Below, piece after piece: positions 32,883 to 44,454 of a DNA stretch of 64,000 nt. Source of the DNA: Leishmania mexicana MHOM/GT/2001/U1103 (taxonomy: Eukaryota; Euglenozoa; Kinetoplastea; Trypanosomatida; Trypanosomatidae); contig NC_018328.1 of assembly GCF_000234665.1 (NCBI RefSeq), forward strand, positions 558,001-622,000, written 5' to 3'. Position numbers and translations under genes: made by a program. The notes below the pieces were generated by a model. The model saw only the letters and a list, made by a program, of their open reading frames with translations. It was not told where the DNA came from and did not search any database. How positions within the stretch are numbered: position 1 is the stretch's first letter; the number at the start of each line of letters is the position of its first letter.

Positions 32883-34781
32883 ATCATCATCATCTTTACT
32901 CCTCCTTTTTTTCGTTTGTGCGTGCTTACGTTTGCCTTACTTGTGCATTTTCTTCATCTCGAGAAAACTTTTTCTACTTTGGATTGGTCTTGTGTCCGTG
33001 TGCCTTTTTTTGTTTCTCGTTTTCACCACCATCACCACCATTACCATCACCATCAACACTCTCCCTCCCTCTTTTATTATCATTTCGCTTTCGCTTTGCG
33101 CACGTGTGGCTCCGCGTTTCAACTCGTTGTGTTTCGCTCGTTGTTTGTTGAGTGCATTCTTCTCTGCTGAGTCTTTATAGTTGTGGCTGTCCTCGCTGTG
33201 CGCAGTTTCTCCTTTTTTTTGTTTCGACGTTCTCTCCCTCTGTGGTTGGTGACCGGCGGTGGTGTCCGCGGTTCCGTGACGTTCTTTTCCATCGCCGCAC
33301 GCCCTCTCGTTCTCTGTGTTTCTGTGTGCTGTGGTTGATTGGGGTACTGTACCGCGGCACCTTGCTTTGACGTCCTGGGTGTGTTTCCCTTCACACGTGT
33401 GGCTGGCTCTCGTTTTGGGCGGCATTTTTTTTGGTTGTTGTCTTCTGTGTGTCTGTGCGTGTGCGTGTGTGTGCTGTTGTTATTGTTCGGTTGACAGATC
33501 CTCTCATCGGTGGCTGTCGGCGCACCTAATCGTAAGGCATCGGTGGCATTTCCTTTCTCCTCTCCTTTCTCTACACACATATATATATATCTATATATTT
33601 CCGTTTGCTTCCATCAGCATCATTTTCCTGCCTTATTTACCTTCTCTTCGTTCTGTGTCTGTGTGTGCTCGGTCCCTTACACACGGACACCAGTCACTCA
33701 GCAGCAACAGTAGGAGGAAACGAAAAGGCGCACTCAGCGACGCCCGAAGCACATTCTGTGCACTGTGTACTAAACACACAAACGTGTGCGTCTATCTGAT
33801 CCGTTGCGCTCTTGTGTTTTGCGTTGTGTGTCGCTGCCCGGTTCTGCTGCGACGGCGGCTGCGTGGTCGTTCTTTTTTCATTCGTTGCGTTTCTTCTGCT
33901 TCTTGGTCGCACTAACCGCCCTTTTTTTTGGATTAAGTCGCTCGCTCTTCCTCTATTCTACCAAGCGCGTTACACTCCGATACAGACGCACCGATAAGCA
34001 CATCCGCCAAAGGCACCGAGCACCACACCCCACATCACGCGAGGAGCGTGGGGAAGAGAACTAGGCAAACGAAAGTGTCAACGCCTTCTGGGGAAGAAAA
34101 GGAAAACAAAAGGAATCAAGGCGAACCCCCCTCCCCCTCCCACCCATTACACCATTACCCCTGACACCCAGAGAATCGTACTTTTAAAAACAAACAACTA
34201 TATATATATTGCTTGAGGAGTGCCGCGTGTGTATCAGAAGCAGCTGAGACGCAAAGGGGGCAGCGGAAGGATTCACATCGGGCTCTCGCTCAAGCACACA
34301 AATAGACGGGCGAAAGTATCCGAGAAACATCATAACCCAGAGGGAGTCGCAGCACAGGAGGAAAGAACAACAAGACGACGACGAACCGTCAAGAACGCAC
34401 GAACGAACGCACGAACGCACGTCTGCTCTGCTCTGCTCCGTTTCCTCTTTTGCTTTTTTCTTTTTATATATTTCGATTATCATCTGACTTCTTTCCTGTA
34501 TTGTGTGCACGTTGCACTTCGCACAGACAAACACGGCTATTCAGGCGCCGACGCACGCCAGAGAGACGCGCGCGCACACCGGTAGAATCTGGATCACGAC
34601 GAGCAGCCAGCACCCGCAGCAACCGTCATCGGCTCGTACACACTTTCCATTTTTATTTATTTATTTTGTTGGATTGTCTCTCCTCTCACTTTTTTTTTGC
34701 AGCCACTCTTTCAATTCTTTGTGGTTGTCTTTTCGAGCGATTTGTTTTTCTGTTTACTCTGTCGTGTCGTGTCCCCTCCTC

Positions 34782-34881
34782 NNNNNNNNNNNNNNNNNNN
34801 NNNNNNNNNNNNNNNNNNNNNNNNNNNNNNNNNNNNNNNNNNNNNNNNNNNNNNNNNNNNNNNNNNNNNNNNNNNNNNNNN
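34782..34881. other. assembly gap (100 N)
   Basis: Exactly 100 N, the conventional placeholder for a gap of unknown size, so distances across it are not reliable. Confidence 0.99.
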
Positions 34882-35082
34882 CATTCCCTCTCTCGTCCCC
34901 GTGCGCTCTCTTACTCTCCCTTGGTCTATTTTTCCTTTCCGCCACATCTCTTGCGTTTCACCGTCGCTGAACCGAAACATATACCTTGTACTTGCCCCTC
35001 CCCCCTCCTTCCCCCTTCTCTTCCATTGTGCGTCTACTCACACTTGCCTTTTTTTCTCGTGTGCGGTTAGAAGTGTGCCACC

Positions 35083-35118
35083 TTATATATATCAATATAT
35101 ATATATATATATATATAT
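35083..35118. repeat. (TA)n tract
   Basis: TA-rich alternating tract in the non-coding region. Confidence 0.85.
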
Positions 35119-36110
35119 TTGTTTCCCCCGTTTCGAAATTGTTCACGGTGCACTTTTGACCCTCTGTTTTTTTTTTGTGAAGAAACCTCCCCCCTTCTTG
35201 TCCACAGCGTTCTCTCGTCCCCTTCCCTCTCTGTCGCGTGCTGTCCGTCTCACTGACTCTTACTGGACACCACGTCTTTGCACGCGTGTGTGCGCGTGTT
35301 TGCCTTCTGTGTTTTCTGTACTCTGCCCTGTTTTCTTGTCTTCGTCGCCTTCGTCTTCTGTATCTCTGCACCTGACACTCTCTTCCGCTTTCTTACGCGC
35401 TCTCACGCTCTCTCTATCACAGACACGCACACAGACACATTCTCTCTCAGATATTCGAATCCGCTGTTCGGGGGACCCTTTCTTTTTTTGCACTCGTTGT
35501 ATTCCAGGCTCGACGGCCGTGTTCAGGCACGACCGCCACCCACGTATCCCCTCCCCCGCTATCCCTTCTTCCTTCTACCCTCTCGTCCCTTCCTCACCGT
35601 GCGTGCGTGTGCGTAGATTTGTTTTTCTTTCGTTATCTTTTTTTTTCGTTGCGTCTTTGCGTATCTTCGGTCTCTTGCGCTCGTGGCTTCTGATTTCTTT
35701 TGTGTTTTGTTGGCGTGCTGTACACGGTGTCGAGGAGACGAACAGAGACGCGGCCGAAAAAAAAAGATAACGAAAGAAAAACATAAAGGTACAGTGAGGG
35801 AGCAGGCCACGAACACACACACACACACACAGACACTTTACATCTTATCACAACACAACACGTGTTGGTGTCGTTTTCTCCTACTTTCTTCTCGCTCTCT
35901 TTGTCATCGCTGTTACAAGGATACTCTGCCCAGACCTTCTGTGTGTGTGTGACCCTTGGTGTGTGCTCTTGCCGTCCTCCCACCCCACGGACACACTCCG
36001 CCCTGTCGAGGCCTCTCTCTCTTGCACCTCGACGGACTTGCTCACCTCTTCGCTTAGATTTTTCGGCTCATCGAAAACGTCGTGCTTGTCTGTGCAAACA
36101 TTTTCTCTAT

Positions 36111-36185
36111 CTATATAAATATAAATATACATATACATATATATATATATATACGCATACATCTGTATCTTTATATATATATATT
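36111..36185. repeat. TA-rich tract, interrupted
   Basis: About 75 bases of interrupted TA repeats with CA/TG punctuation in the non-coding region upstream of the RRM gene. Confidence 0.75.
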
Positions 36186-36860
36186 TACGTTATTTATTGA
36201 AGTGCGTTCTTTTGTTGTGTGTTGTTGTTGTGCTTCTTGCTGCGGGTACATATATATTTTAGTTGTTCCAGTGGACTCGCTGTGTGCGTGTCTGCTTCGC
36301 ATCACTCTCTACTCTCATTTCCGTGCTCGAGTCTTCGTGTGTGGTTGCGGGAAAACAGGTAGGAGAGAACACCGTGCAGTCCGGAAACCTTTCTTGTGCT
36401 CGCCTGTGTGCGTCCGTTTCGTGTTTTTTCGTGATCCTCTTCTGTGTATTTACTGTGGGAGAGTCCGGTGCCTTTTCTCACTCGTTCGTCTCTTGTGCGG
36501 TACGAGTCTCTGCGCGTGTTTGTGCGCACTTCCTCCTCCCCCTCCTCCTCTTCCTCCCCCTCTCTTGCGCTCAAAAAAAAATTATTTATTTTCCGTTTTG
36601 CGTCCCTCCGCATCATCAGCGGAAGCCGCCACACCTCTGCCTTTCTTGCCTCCTTCGTCAGTACAACAGAGATTCAAGGGGAAAAAGCAAAGAAAAGGCG
36701 CTGCTGCATCGTAACCGTATCGTTCGGCTTTTTTTCCGTGTATTGCTCATCTGTGTGTGTGTGTGTGTTTTACCACTCCGTCCACCCGCTGTGAATCATT
36801 CGTGCGACGGCCACTCATAACGAACACCCTCTTCTTTGTTCTTCGCCGTTTGTCCTCGCT

Positions 36861-36880
36861 ATATATATATATATATATAT
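36861..36880. repeat. (AT)10 tract
   Basis: Ten perfect AT units about 100 bases before the RRM-protein start codon. Confidence 0.9.
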
Positions 36881-36982
36881 CTGTGTTGTTCTCTCGTTGC
36901 GGAGCGTGCAGCATCAGGCAACGTAGTCGCCACCCGCCCCCCTTCTCCTCTTTTTTTGCTTTGAAGCGTTTTTCTCTTCTGT

Positions 36983-39385
36983 ATGTTGCATCCCTACAGT
37001 GCTGCCTTTGCCGACCTCACTTGCTTTGCAGGCGCTCCAGACGGCCCGCTTGCGCTCAACACCGACACGAGCACCGCAGGTGTCGACATCGGCAGCGGTG
37101 TAGAAGACGTCCTTCTCACCTCTCTCGACGCTGCAGGCCAACTGGCAGGTCTCGAGACGCTGACGAGCGCGTCTCTGAAAACCAACTTCCTGTACGACAG
37201 CTTCCCCTCCAGTGGCGTGACTGTTCGCGAATCCCTGCCGTTCACGCGCCTCACGTGCTCCCCTACCCCACTGAGCACCGTTGGTGAGGCTGTCATGCAG
37301 CCCACACACACCCCGACCCAGACGCCGCAGCAAGATCCGTTGCCAGACCTCAACACCCTCACCAGTAACGCCTTCTTCCCCTTTCCTTCCGCTGCCGGCG
37401 CCGCCAGCGCCGCCAGCGCTGAGGCTGGGCAGCAGCAGATGGCGACAGCGCACCTCTATGAGGCATCTCAGCTCGAATCTATCATGAGGGCCGCTGCCGG
37501 CGACGGCCAGAGCGCTGCGACGGCGCCGGATCCAGCGGCAAGCAACCTGCTCGGCCGTCTCACTGTTTCGACGCTGGCGGCGCAGAGCGCCGCTCCCGGT
37601 ACATCGCCGCAGCCGCAGCCGTGCCTTGTCCCCCAGTTCACTCCCCTAGGCGCGGGTGTGTGCTCGAACGCGAGCCGCTCTTCGGCTCCGTCGTACGGCA
37701 GCGCCTCAGTGCCGATTGGATGCGGCACGCAGATGTACAGCGGCGACACCTCTTTTCTCTACCCAACCTTCGTCAACGAGATGTCATCGTTGACACCGCC
37801 GCAGTCAGTGCAGGGCCACGGCGAGAGCTTTGTTGCCGGCGTTACTACCCCTCCGGCGATGCCGATGAACAGCAGCACCATAAGCCACAAAGGCGGCTCC
37901 ATGAATGACAACACGAGTACCTCACTTTCACAAGCCGCGTCATCGGGCATAGCCGCATCTTCCGGCCAGCCGAACGATGCTGAGGTGCGCAGCAACCTGT
38001 TTGTGTGTGGCTTGCCGGTCAGCGTTAGGGACAAGGAGCTGCTGGAGCTGTTCGAGAAGCACGGCGAGATCGAGTCAGCTAAGGTGATGCTCGACATCCA
38101 CACTGGCCGCAGCCGCGGGATTGCCTTCGTGAAGTTCAAGAATGTCGAGAACGCCGAGAACGCGGTGGACGCGCTGAACGGCACGACTGTGAATGGACAT
38201 CAGATCACCGTGCGCGTGGCGAACTCGCGTGCCGCCTACCTGCCTGGCAACCCCACGAACAAAACGTTTGTGCGCAACGTGCCGCTGACAGTCTCACGCA
38301 CGACGCTGTTTGAGTACTTTGCTCAGTTCGGCGAGGTCACGGACCTGTCTATCAAATCGGACACCGCACAGGGCCGCCACAACCTGTCTGGCCGCTCCAC
38401 CAGCACCACTGAAGACGGTGCTGACGACAAGCTGAACATTGTCTTCATCACTTACTCGACCAAGGAGGCAGCCGCCAAGGCCGCCGAGGCGACACACACC
38501 AAGACACCGTTCAAGGAGTGCAACGGCGTGCCGCTGCTGGCGAAGGTCGCCGAGGACACAGTGCGCCGCATGGAGCGTCTGTCGCGTCGCCAGCGCCCCG
38601 CTGCGGGGGCCGAGGGGACGAGGGAAGTGAGCACATCGAGTAGTTCCACCAACGTCGCGTCGATGAGTAGGTTCGCCGCGCCGTCGATGGGTGCTGCGCT
38701 TCCTACCGGAATGATGATGTCACCGATGATGCCCATGACTGGTGGCTTCTCTCCTGGGACCTTTGTCTCCGTTCCCACCTTGGGTAATGCGTCGGACCTG
38801 ACCGCACCTACGATGATGCCCGCAAGCGTGGCAGGGGACCATATGACGGCCTTACGCGATGCCAGCGGCAACCCCATCTACGCCCCGGCCCAACCGAACC
38901 CCGCCGCTGCGGCTGGTGGTATGGCGTATGCCATGCCCGGCAACATGACGCAGCACAGTATCTTCTTTAGCGCTCAGCCACCACCGCCGATGATTAACCA
39001 GCCACCACCGCAGCAGCCTCAGCCGCAGCCTCAGCCGCAGCAGCAGCCGCAGCCTCAACTGCAGGCACAACCACAAACTTTGTACATAAGCACCCCGAAT
39101 GGCTTTGTGTCAGCCCCGCAACAGCAGCAGCCTCAGCAGTCTCAGCAGCCGCTTCAATTCTTCTCAGCACCGCCACTACTGCCGCAGGCGCCGCAGCAGT
39201 CGCAGCAGGCAATGCCGATGGCAGGGGCTGCGCCTGGGCAGCTTGTGTACATGCAAACCCCGAGCGGATCGATGGTGCCGGTTATGTACGGCGGTGCGCA
39301 GCCTGCAGCAGCGTCGATGTTACCGACACAGCAGATGAACCCTTACTTCGTGATGATGGGGGGACAGCCGCCTTCGAACCAGTAG
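36983..39385 (+). CDS. RNA-binding protein with two RRMs and Gln-rich tail
   Basis: Encodes 800 residues from the true ATG at 36983. RRM1 spans about residues 336-410 with RNP2 LFVCGL and RNP1 RGIAFVKF; RRM2 spans about 426-521 with RNP2 TFVRNV and a less typical RNP1 (LNIVFITY) after an insertion rich in Ser/Thr. The first 330 residues are Ala/Ser/Thr-rich and the last 250 are Met/Pro/Gln-rich, with a QPQPQPQQQPQPQLQ run around 680-700, a prion-like low-complexity composition. Trypanosomatids control expression mainly after transcription, and proteins of this build bind 3' UTRs to set mRNA stability or translation; target RNAs are unknown. It stands alone between the two largest gene-free stretches of the window, suggesting very long UTRs and tight control of its own mRNA. 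Confidence 0.93.
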   Translation: MLHPYSAAFADLTCFAGAPDGPLALNTDTSTAGVDIGSGVEDVLLTSLDAAGQLAGLETLTSASLKTNFLYDSFPSSGVTVRESLPFTRLTCSPTPLSTVGEAVMQPTHTPTQTPQQDPLPDLNTLTSNAFFPFPSAAGAASAASAEAGQQQMATAHLYEASQLESIMRAAAGDGQSAATAPDPAASNLLGRLTVSTLAAQSAAPGTSPQPQPCLVPQFTPLGAGVCSNASRSSAPSYGSASVPIGCGTQMYSGDTSFLYPTFVNEMSSLTPPQSVQGHGESFVAGVTTPPAMPMNSSTISHKGGSMNDNTSTSLSQAASSGIAASSGQPNDAEVRSNLFVCGLPVSVRDKELLELFEKHGEIESAKVMLDIHTGRSRGIAFVKFKNVENAENAVDALNGTTVNGHQITVRVANSRAAYLPGNPTNKTFVRNVPLTVSRTTLFEYFAQFGEVTDLSIKSDTAQGRHNLSGRSTSTTEDGADDKLNIVFITYSTKEAAAKAAEATHTKTPFKECNGVPLLAKVAEDTVRRMERLSRRQRPAAGAEGTREVSTSSSSTNVASMSRFAAPSMGAALPTGMMMSPMMPMTGGFSPGTFVSVPTLGNASDLTAPTMMPASVAGDHMTALRDASGNPIYAPAQPNPAAAAGGMAYAMPGNMTQHSIFFSAQPPPPMINQPPPQQPQPQPQPQQQPQPQLQAQPQTLYISTPNGFVSAPQQQQPQQSQQPLQFFSAPPLLPQAPQQSQQAMPMAGAAPGQLVYMQTPSGSMVPVMYGGAQPAAASMLPTQQMNPYFVMMGGQPPSNQ

Positions 39386-40252
39386 GCGCACACCTCGAGC
39401 ATGCGTGGCCGTGCTTGCTGCTTTCTCGGCAGGGGGATCTGCTGGGTGCGTCTCACCGTTTGTGCTTTGTTGGCACCCCCTCCCCACTCCTATTCCCCAG
39501 CACTGCTGATGCTCCTCTTCCGACGTCCTTTTTCTTCTCTCGTTGTCCTTGCGACCCTATCCCCCCTTCCCCCTCCGGCTCCCCCTGTGCGCTCTTCCTC
39601 AGTCCTTCGACACTGGCGATGGCTGGCAGACCGTGCCTGCCTTCCCCCCACTCTCCCCTTGTCTTTTCCATTTCTTGGCGTCGTCAGCGCTGCCCCCTTT
39701 TTTTCGTTATCCCTCGCTCTCGCTCTCTCTTGCGCTCACGCCAACGCTCTCGTCCCCCCCCCTTTCGCTGTCCCCATCATCGTCTGACGTATTTTCTTTG
39801 TTTTCTTTTTCATCATGTACACTGGCCGGCGAACCTCACTGGCATTGTGTGTCTACGTACGTACCTATGTATGTGTGTACGTGTGTGTGTGGCGTCAACG
39901 TCTGTGCGACACCCACCACCCACACACGCACACGCACACGCACACGCACACACTCACACACATGCATAGCATGTGCACATCCACAGAACGATGTTTTGCT
40001 GCTCCTTTCTCTGGCCTCTCACGTCGTTCTCTATCTATCTTGCTATTCCAGCACATACGTCTGCGTGCTTCTGCCTGCCTGTCATGGGTGTGCCCTCTTC
40101 TTTTTCTTTGGTATTCCGCCGACTTCTCTTACTCCTTCTGCCCTCCGTTTTTTTTTTTTGTTTATTTGTATTTTTCAAGGAATTCGATTTTCTTCTGTAT
40201 TTTCCGCTGTCCTTTCGGTCTTGGATGACGACTTCTCTCTCTTTCTTCCCCC

Positions 40253-40322
40253 ACATGCCACACGAATAACACATACACACACATTCATGTACATGTGTGT
40301 ATGTGTTATTCGTGTGGCATGT
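40253..40322. repeat. 29-bp perfect inverted repeat (hairpin)
   Basis: Arms 40253-40281 and 40294-40322 are exact reverse complements, separated by a 12-base loop. The outer part (ACATGCCACACGAATAAC) is not simple repeat; the inner part is CA/TG. In RNA it would be a very stable stem, probably in the 3' UTR of the RRM gene. Confidence 0.9.
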
Positions 40323-41529
40323 TGGCGTGCCACGTGTTTTCTCTACCTTTCCCAGCCACCCCCTTTTTTTCGCTGTTGTTCTCTTGGCTTTCTTTTCCCC
40401 CACCTCCTTCAGCTTGTTTCACGGATTTTGTTTCCCGCCTCCCTCCTTTTGCTGCTGGAGACCGCCCACACCGCCTCTCTCCTCCCCCGTCTGCAAGCTT
40501 TTTATTTATTTTTGCGTGCTTGCTTGCTTGCTTGTATGTGCGCTGTTGTGTTGATGTGTTTGTCTGTGCGCCATGACACACCTGTACGTGCGTTGCGCGT
40601 ATTATTCGACGTGTGCTTGCCTCTCGGTTCATCTCTCTTCGCTGCTTCTTCGCTTCGGGAGGCGTGCGTGTGCGTGTGCGTGCGTAACTCTTAAAGGTTT
40701 CCGTAACGTGTCTTTTCGTTTCTGTTCGTCGTCCTCCTCTTTGATGTTCGCCTGCACCTAAGCATGTGTCTCTCTCCTCAGTCTAGCTCTCCCCTTCCCC
40801 TTCCCTCTGCCCATCTCTCTTGCTAACATCTTTTCGTCGCTTTTATTTGCGTTGCTTGGAAGTGGTTTTGATGCGGTTTTCTTTCGTTTTTTTTTCGGGA
40901 TGTAGGGGAGGTGGAGGAGGAGTAATTTCGTTCACGTTTCGTGCGATGATGAAGTCCTCCCTCCCCCTCCGCCCCCCGCCTGGCTCCATCCATCTCTGTC
41001 TCTCTCCTTGTCGTCGCATCCTCTCTCCCTCTGATGTTTGCAAGTGCGTGTGACCTTTGCCTCTGTATTATGGCTTCTCCTTCGCCCTCTTGCCCGTGGT
41101 TCCTTTCTTCAACGTTTTGTGCCCATTTTATGATTTTCTCGTGCGTATGCGCGCTTGGGTTCTTGCTCTCCGTCCTTTCCTTCCTCTTTTATTCGCCTTG
41201 TAGGAAGGGGCCGCGTCTATTACATCTCTCTGAGTTTTTTCGTCTCGCACCTTTTTTCGCCTCGTCTCCGGAGCCTTTTTGAGGGTGGGTTTGAATAGGG
41301 AAGGATGAGGGGTGCACCCGGCCCCTGCCCCCCCTCCCCCCGTCACCTTCCCTCCGACCTTCCGTGCTTTCTTCTCTCCCTCTGCTGTATCTCGACGTGC
41401 CTCACGCACATCCTCTCTCCCTCCTTTTCAGGCTATCACCTCCACTGCTTGTCTCTCTCGCCTTTGGCGTGCGTGTCGGTCTACAGTCTGTTTAGCTCCG
41501 TTCGCACTTCCCCCCCCCTCTCCCTGAGG

Positions 41530-42660
41530 ATGATGCCGGTTACCTCATCGCGGTATCAGGGCCGCATTACACCCTCACCCCTTGTGGGAATGCCAAGCAG
41601 CCGTCCTGTGGCCTGCCCTCGCATGTTGGTTGCGGACTCTTGATGCCGGCGGACAGGTGTGGGCTGGCGCTGTTCCAAAGAGAGTTGGGGCCATGACGCC
41701 CCTTTTACCGGTCCACTGCGCATCCTGTCGACGGTTCAAGAAAGCTTGATACGCCCGCTCCCGCCCAAAGGCCCGCGGATTCAGGAGGGGGAGGAATGCC
41801 CCCCTGCCGCCGCACAGCCTCCCAGCAGCGTCCCGCTTGTCGCGGCACATGCGGGCAAACCATCCAGGCACACGCCCCCCAGGCAGCAACGCCGCCCCGA
41901 AGCCGGCCCCAGGATCCGAAAATGTGAGCACTGCACGCGCGCTGCCAGTGGTGGTTGGCATGGTGGATTCCAGGAGGACATCCAGGCGTCGGTGGGGCGC
42001 GAGTGATGGACGGGCGGGGCGTGAAGCGATCCATACGAGCCAGTCCCAAAGCACATGGGTGCAACACGCGCGGCATCTCCCACATCCCGACCGGGTGGGC
42101 TGATGGGGCGCAGATGCCGGAAGCGTGACGGGGACACCCCGAGCTGCACCATGGAGTCCTCCCGACGCCGGTGTGAAGAGTCACCGCACCACATTGAGGA
42201 ACGCCGCTGCCTGAGGCGACTGAGAGGGCGAAGCATGGCACACAGCCGAGGGGGTGCAGGATCTCGGCGGGCTCTGACCCGCGGCTGGCGAGCCTCCTTC
42301 CTGAGCTTGCCCGGGATGCGCCTGCACCACCCCCTGCTGTCCCCGCGCGACGGACGCCAATGCTTCCGCCCACGAGCGCAGGACCCTGGACGCGGCCCGC
42401 TTCGGATCAAGTTGTGCAGTACACCCTGACCCGCGTGGCGCCGGTCGAGCGGGACGTGCGCAACAGAGTGGACGAGGAGGGAGTGGGAGAGTTCGATAGA
42501 GACGCATGGCCGGACTCGACGGCAGGTCGGCTCGTGCTGGTCGGCCAGGACTCCGCCGTGGGGCAGCAGAGGTGGGTGGACTGTGGTTGCGCATTGTGTC
42601 TATCAGCGGACTTGTTCGTGGGAGCGTGACGCGGTCAAAGGGAAAAAATGAAAAGAGAAG
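41530..42660 (+). mobile_element. candidate degenerate retroposon (SIDER/DIRE-like)
   Basis: About 1.1 kb of balanced, GC-rich, repeat-free sequence is embedded in pyrimidine/CA-rich spacer, with abrupt edges. The right edge is an A-rich stretch (about 42638-42660), as expected for a 3' tail of a non-LTR retroposon in + orientation. Short protein-like fragments occur in different frames, for example a + frame ending at 42629 (ERDVRNRVDEEGVGEFDRD), broken by stops upstream. Leishmania 3' UTRs often hold SIDER elements, short degenerate relatives of ingi/L1Tc retroposons that influence mRNA stability or translation. At this length it might be two elements or a longer DIRE remnant. Assignment is by composition, position and tail only; I could not compare it with a consensus. 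Confidence 0.45.
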
Positions 42661-44380
42661 GGTGGTCTCACTCAGCCTCCCTAGTCCTACCCTCCCACCA
42701 CCCACCCACTCACCTGGCGCGCGTATGTGTGTGTGTGTGCTCCTCCGCACCGCCGCCGCTACCCTTTTGTACCCCCTTTTTCGTTACCGGTCTCGCTTTG
42801 TTGTTGCACGCGCCTGTCGTTGTTCTATTCATCACCGGGTGAACGCTTCTCTCCCCCCTCCGTCTCTGGGGGTGTTGTTCTGGCGCCTGTCAGTGCAGCT
42901 GGACACTCCACCGTCTCGCCGAAACGGATACACACACATATATATATATATGTATCTGCATAGGTCTTGTCAGGCTCTCAGAAAAGGGTGGTGAGACGGC
43001 GAGGCGGAGCGTGACCACAGGGCAAAAGCGAACGGAGACGGCAGACGCTCACTCCGCTGCACCTCCTCCCCATCTGTTAAGAATCTTCTGCTTGAACTTC
43101 TCTTTCTTCGACGCCTCCGACCACTTTCTTTACTCCCACGCATCCCTGTTACCCGACAACGAGTTGTACGCGAGTGCTGAGCGCCTCGATCGACGTGTGT
43201 GTGTGTGTGCGTGTGCGTGTCTGTCTGTGCTTGAATGGGGCCCTGCATATATGCCTCGGCGTAAGACGGGTGGGTGGGTGGGGCTCTCTTCCTGTAGTGT
43301 GTTGTCCGCCTCTCTGTGGTTGCCGTGCCAACCACTTTGAGGTCCGTGCTCTCTTTTTTTTTTTCTTTTTTTCGCGTGTCTGTGTGTTTGTGTGTGTGCC
43401 TCTCTTGCCCTTTTGTTTTCCTTCACCTTGCTGATAGTGGAGCTGATGCGGCGGTGCACGCGTGTCAGGGGCGTGAGGAGGCAGAGAGAGAGAGGAAGAG
43501 GGGGAGGGGACTCACAACAGAGGAAAAAACAAAAGGAAAGGAGTCCACCGCACGAGCACAGGAAATAGCGACGAAAGTGCAAAGGGCTGCTTCGCTGCCT
43601 CTTCTCCTTTCGCCTCCTCGACTTCCTCTGCCCCGACGGCCACCATTACGACGACTGCCAGCCCCTCTCATAGAAAGCAAGCGGGGGAAAAAACGGCAGT
43701 AACGATGGTGCCAAGGACTGCAATCACCCTGACCGCATCGCTGGCTCTCCGTTTCTCTGTCCTCCACCCAGACAAACATAAACGCTCACCGATTTCTTAC
43801 ACGTGTTTTCTCTACCCTCTCTCTCCAGGTCTGTGGAATGCTGAGGCGGCTATCCATCACTGCCTCTGTCGGTCGCTGTATATATGTCGTGTGCGCATAT
43901 TCATGTGTATCTTCTCACCTGCTCCTTTTTTTTGTTCTCGCACGCACCCTGTTTGCCGTGTCTGTTCTTTTCATGTACGGTAGCGTGTGTGTGTGTGCGT
44001 GGGCGTGTGTGTGCATGCGTACATGCGTGTGACGCGCTCTCTTTACGTCTCCCCATTTCATCACCCTCTGCTTCATTGCCGTTTTTCATGAGCAGAGGTG
44101 CTTGCGTACCCCTCCTTTCCCCCCGTCATCCCTCTTCCTCTTCCTCTTCCTCTTCCTCTTCCCCTCTCTCTCACCCTCTCCCCTTCTTCCTCATTGCCTT
44201 TGCCCATCAGAGCCGCCACCTCACCCTTTTCTCTCTCTGTTCTGTCGCCCCTCTTCCATCGCTGGATGTCGTTATATCCCGTCTGCTCTTCCGTTTGCTA
44301 GAGTTTCGTCCCCCACCCCATTTTTATGCGCGTTATTCTGCATCAGCGAGAGGTCATCGTCTTCCCTGCTTTTCCTTTGT

Positions 44381-44454
44381 ACACGCACGCACACATACAC
44401 ACACACACATACATGTATGTATGTATGTGTGTGTGTATGTGTGTGCGTGCGTGT
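44381..44454. repeat. long imperfect CA/TG inverted repeat
   Basis: Arms 44381-44414 and 44421-44454 pair over 34 positions with two imperfections (one would be a G-U in RNA) around a 6-base loop. The arms consist of CA/TG repeats with ordered interruptions. Confidence 0.8.

Larger units (their letters stand above)
29148..36982. other. 7.8-kb gene-poor region upstream of the RNA-binding protein
   Basis: No credible CDS found. Every long frame is low-complexity (Ser, Pro, Leu, His-Thr) translation of pyrimidine or CA/TG tracts. The region is T/C-rich with GT runs (32387-32413), a CCCCCT array (32853-32882), several TA tracts (33580-33598, 35083-35118, 36111-36185, 36861-36880), a purine-rich patch (about 34000-34440) and a 100-N gap. 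It probably holds a long 3' UTR of the LRR gene and a long 5' region of the RNA-binding protein gene; non-coding RNAs cannot be excluded. Confidence 0.6.

Noticed and set aside
35441..35470. tRNA B-box-like ATTCGAATCC
   Set aside because: No matching A box, no cloverleaf and no acceptor stem could be formed around it.
34697..35770. 357-codon + frame across the gap
   Set aside because: Its openness depends on 100 N and pyrimidine-rich flanks.
39543..40694. 383-codon + frame
   Set aside because: Cys/Phe/Leu/Ser-rich translation of T/C-rich DNA, running straight through the hairpin at 40253-40322; no domain and no balanced codon use.
41705..42410. Antisense frames of 200-222 codons in the retroposon-like block
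   Set aside because: Several minus frames are open together because of GC-rich, stop-poor composition; no recognisable domain and opposite to the A-rich tail.
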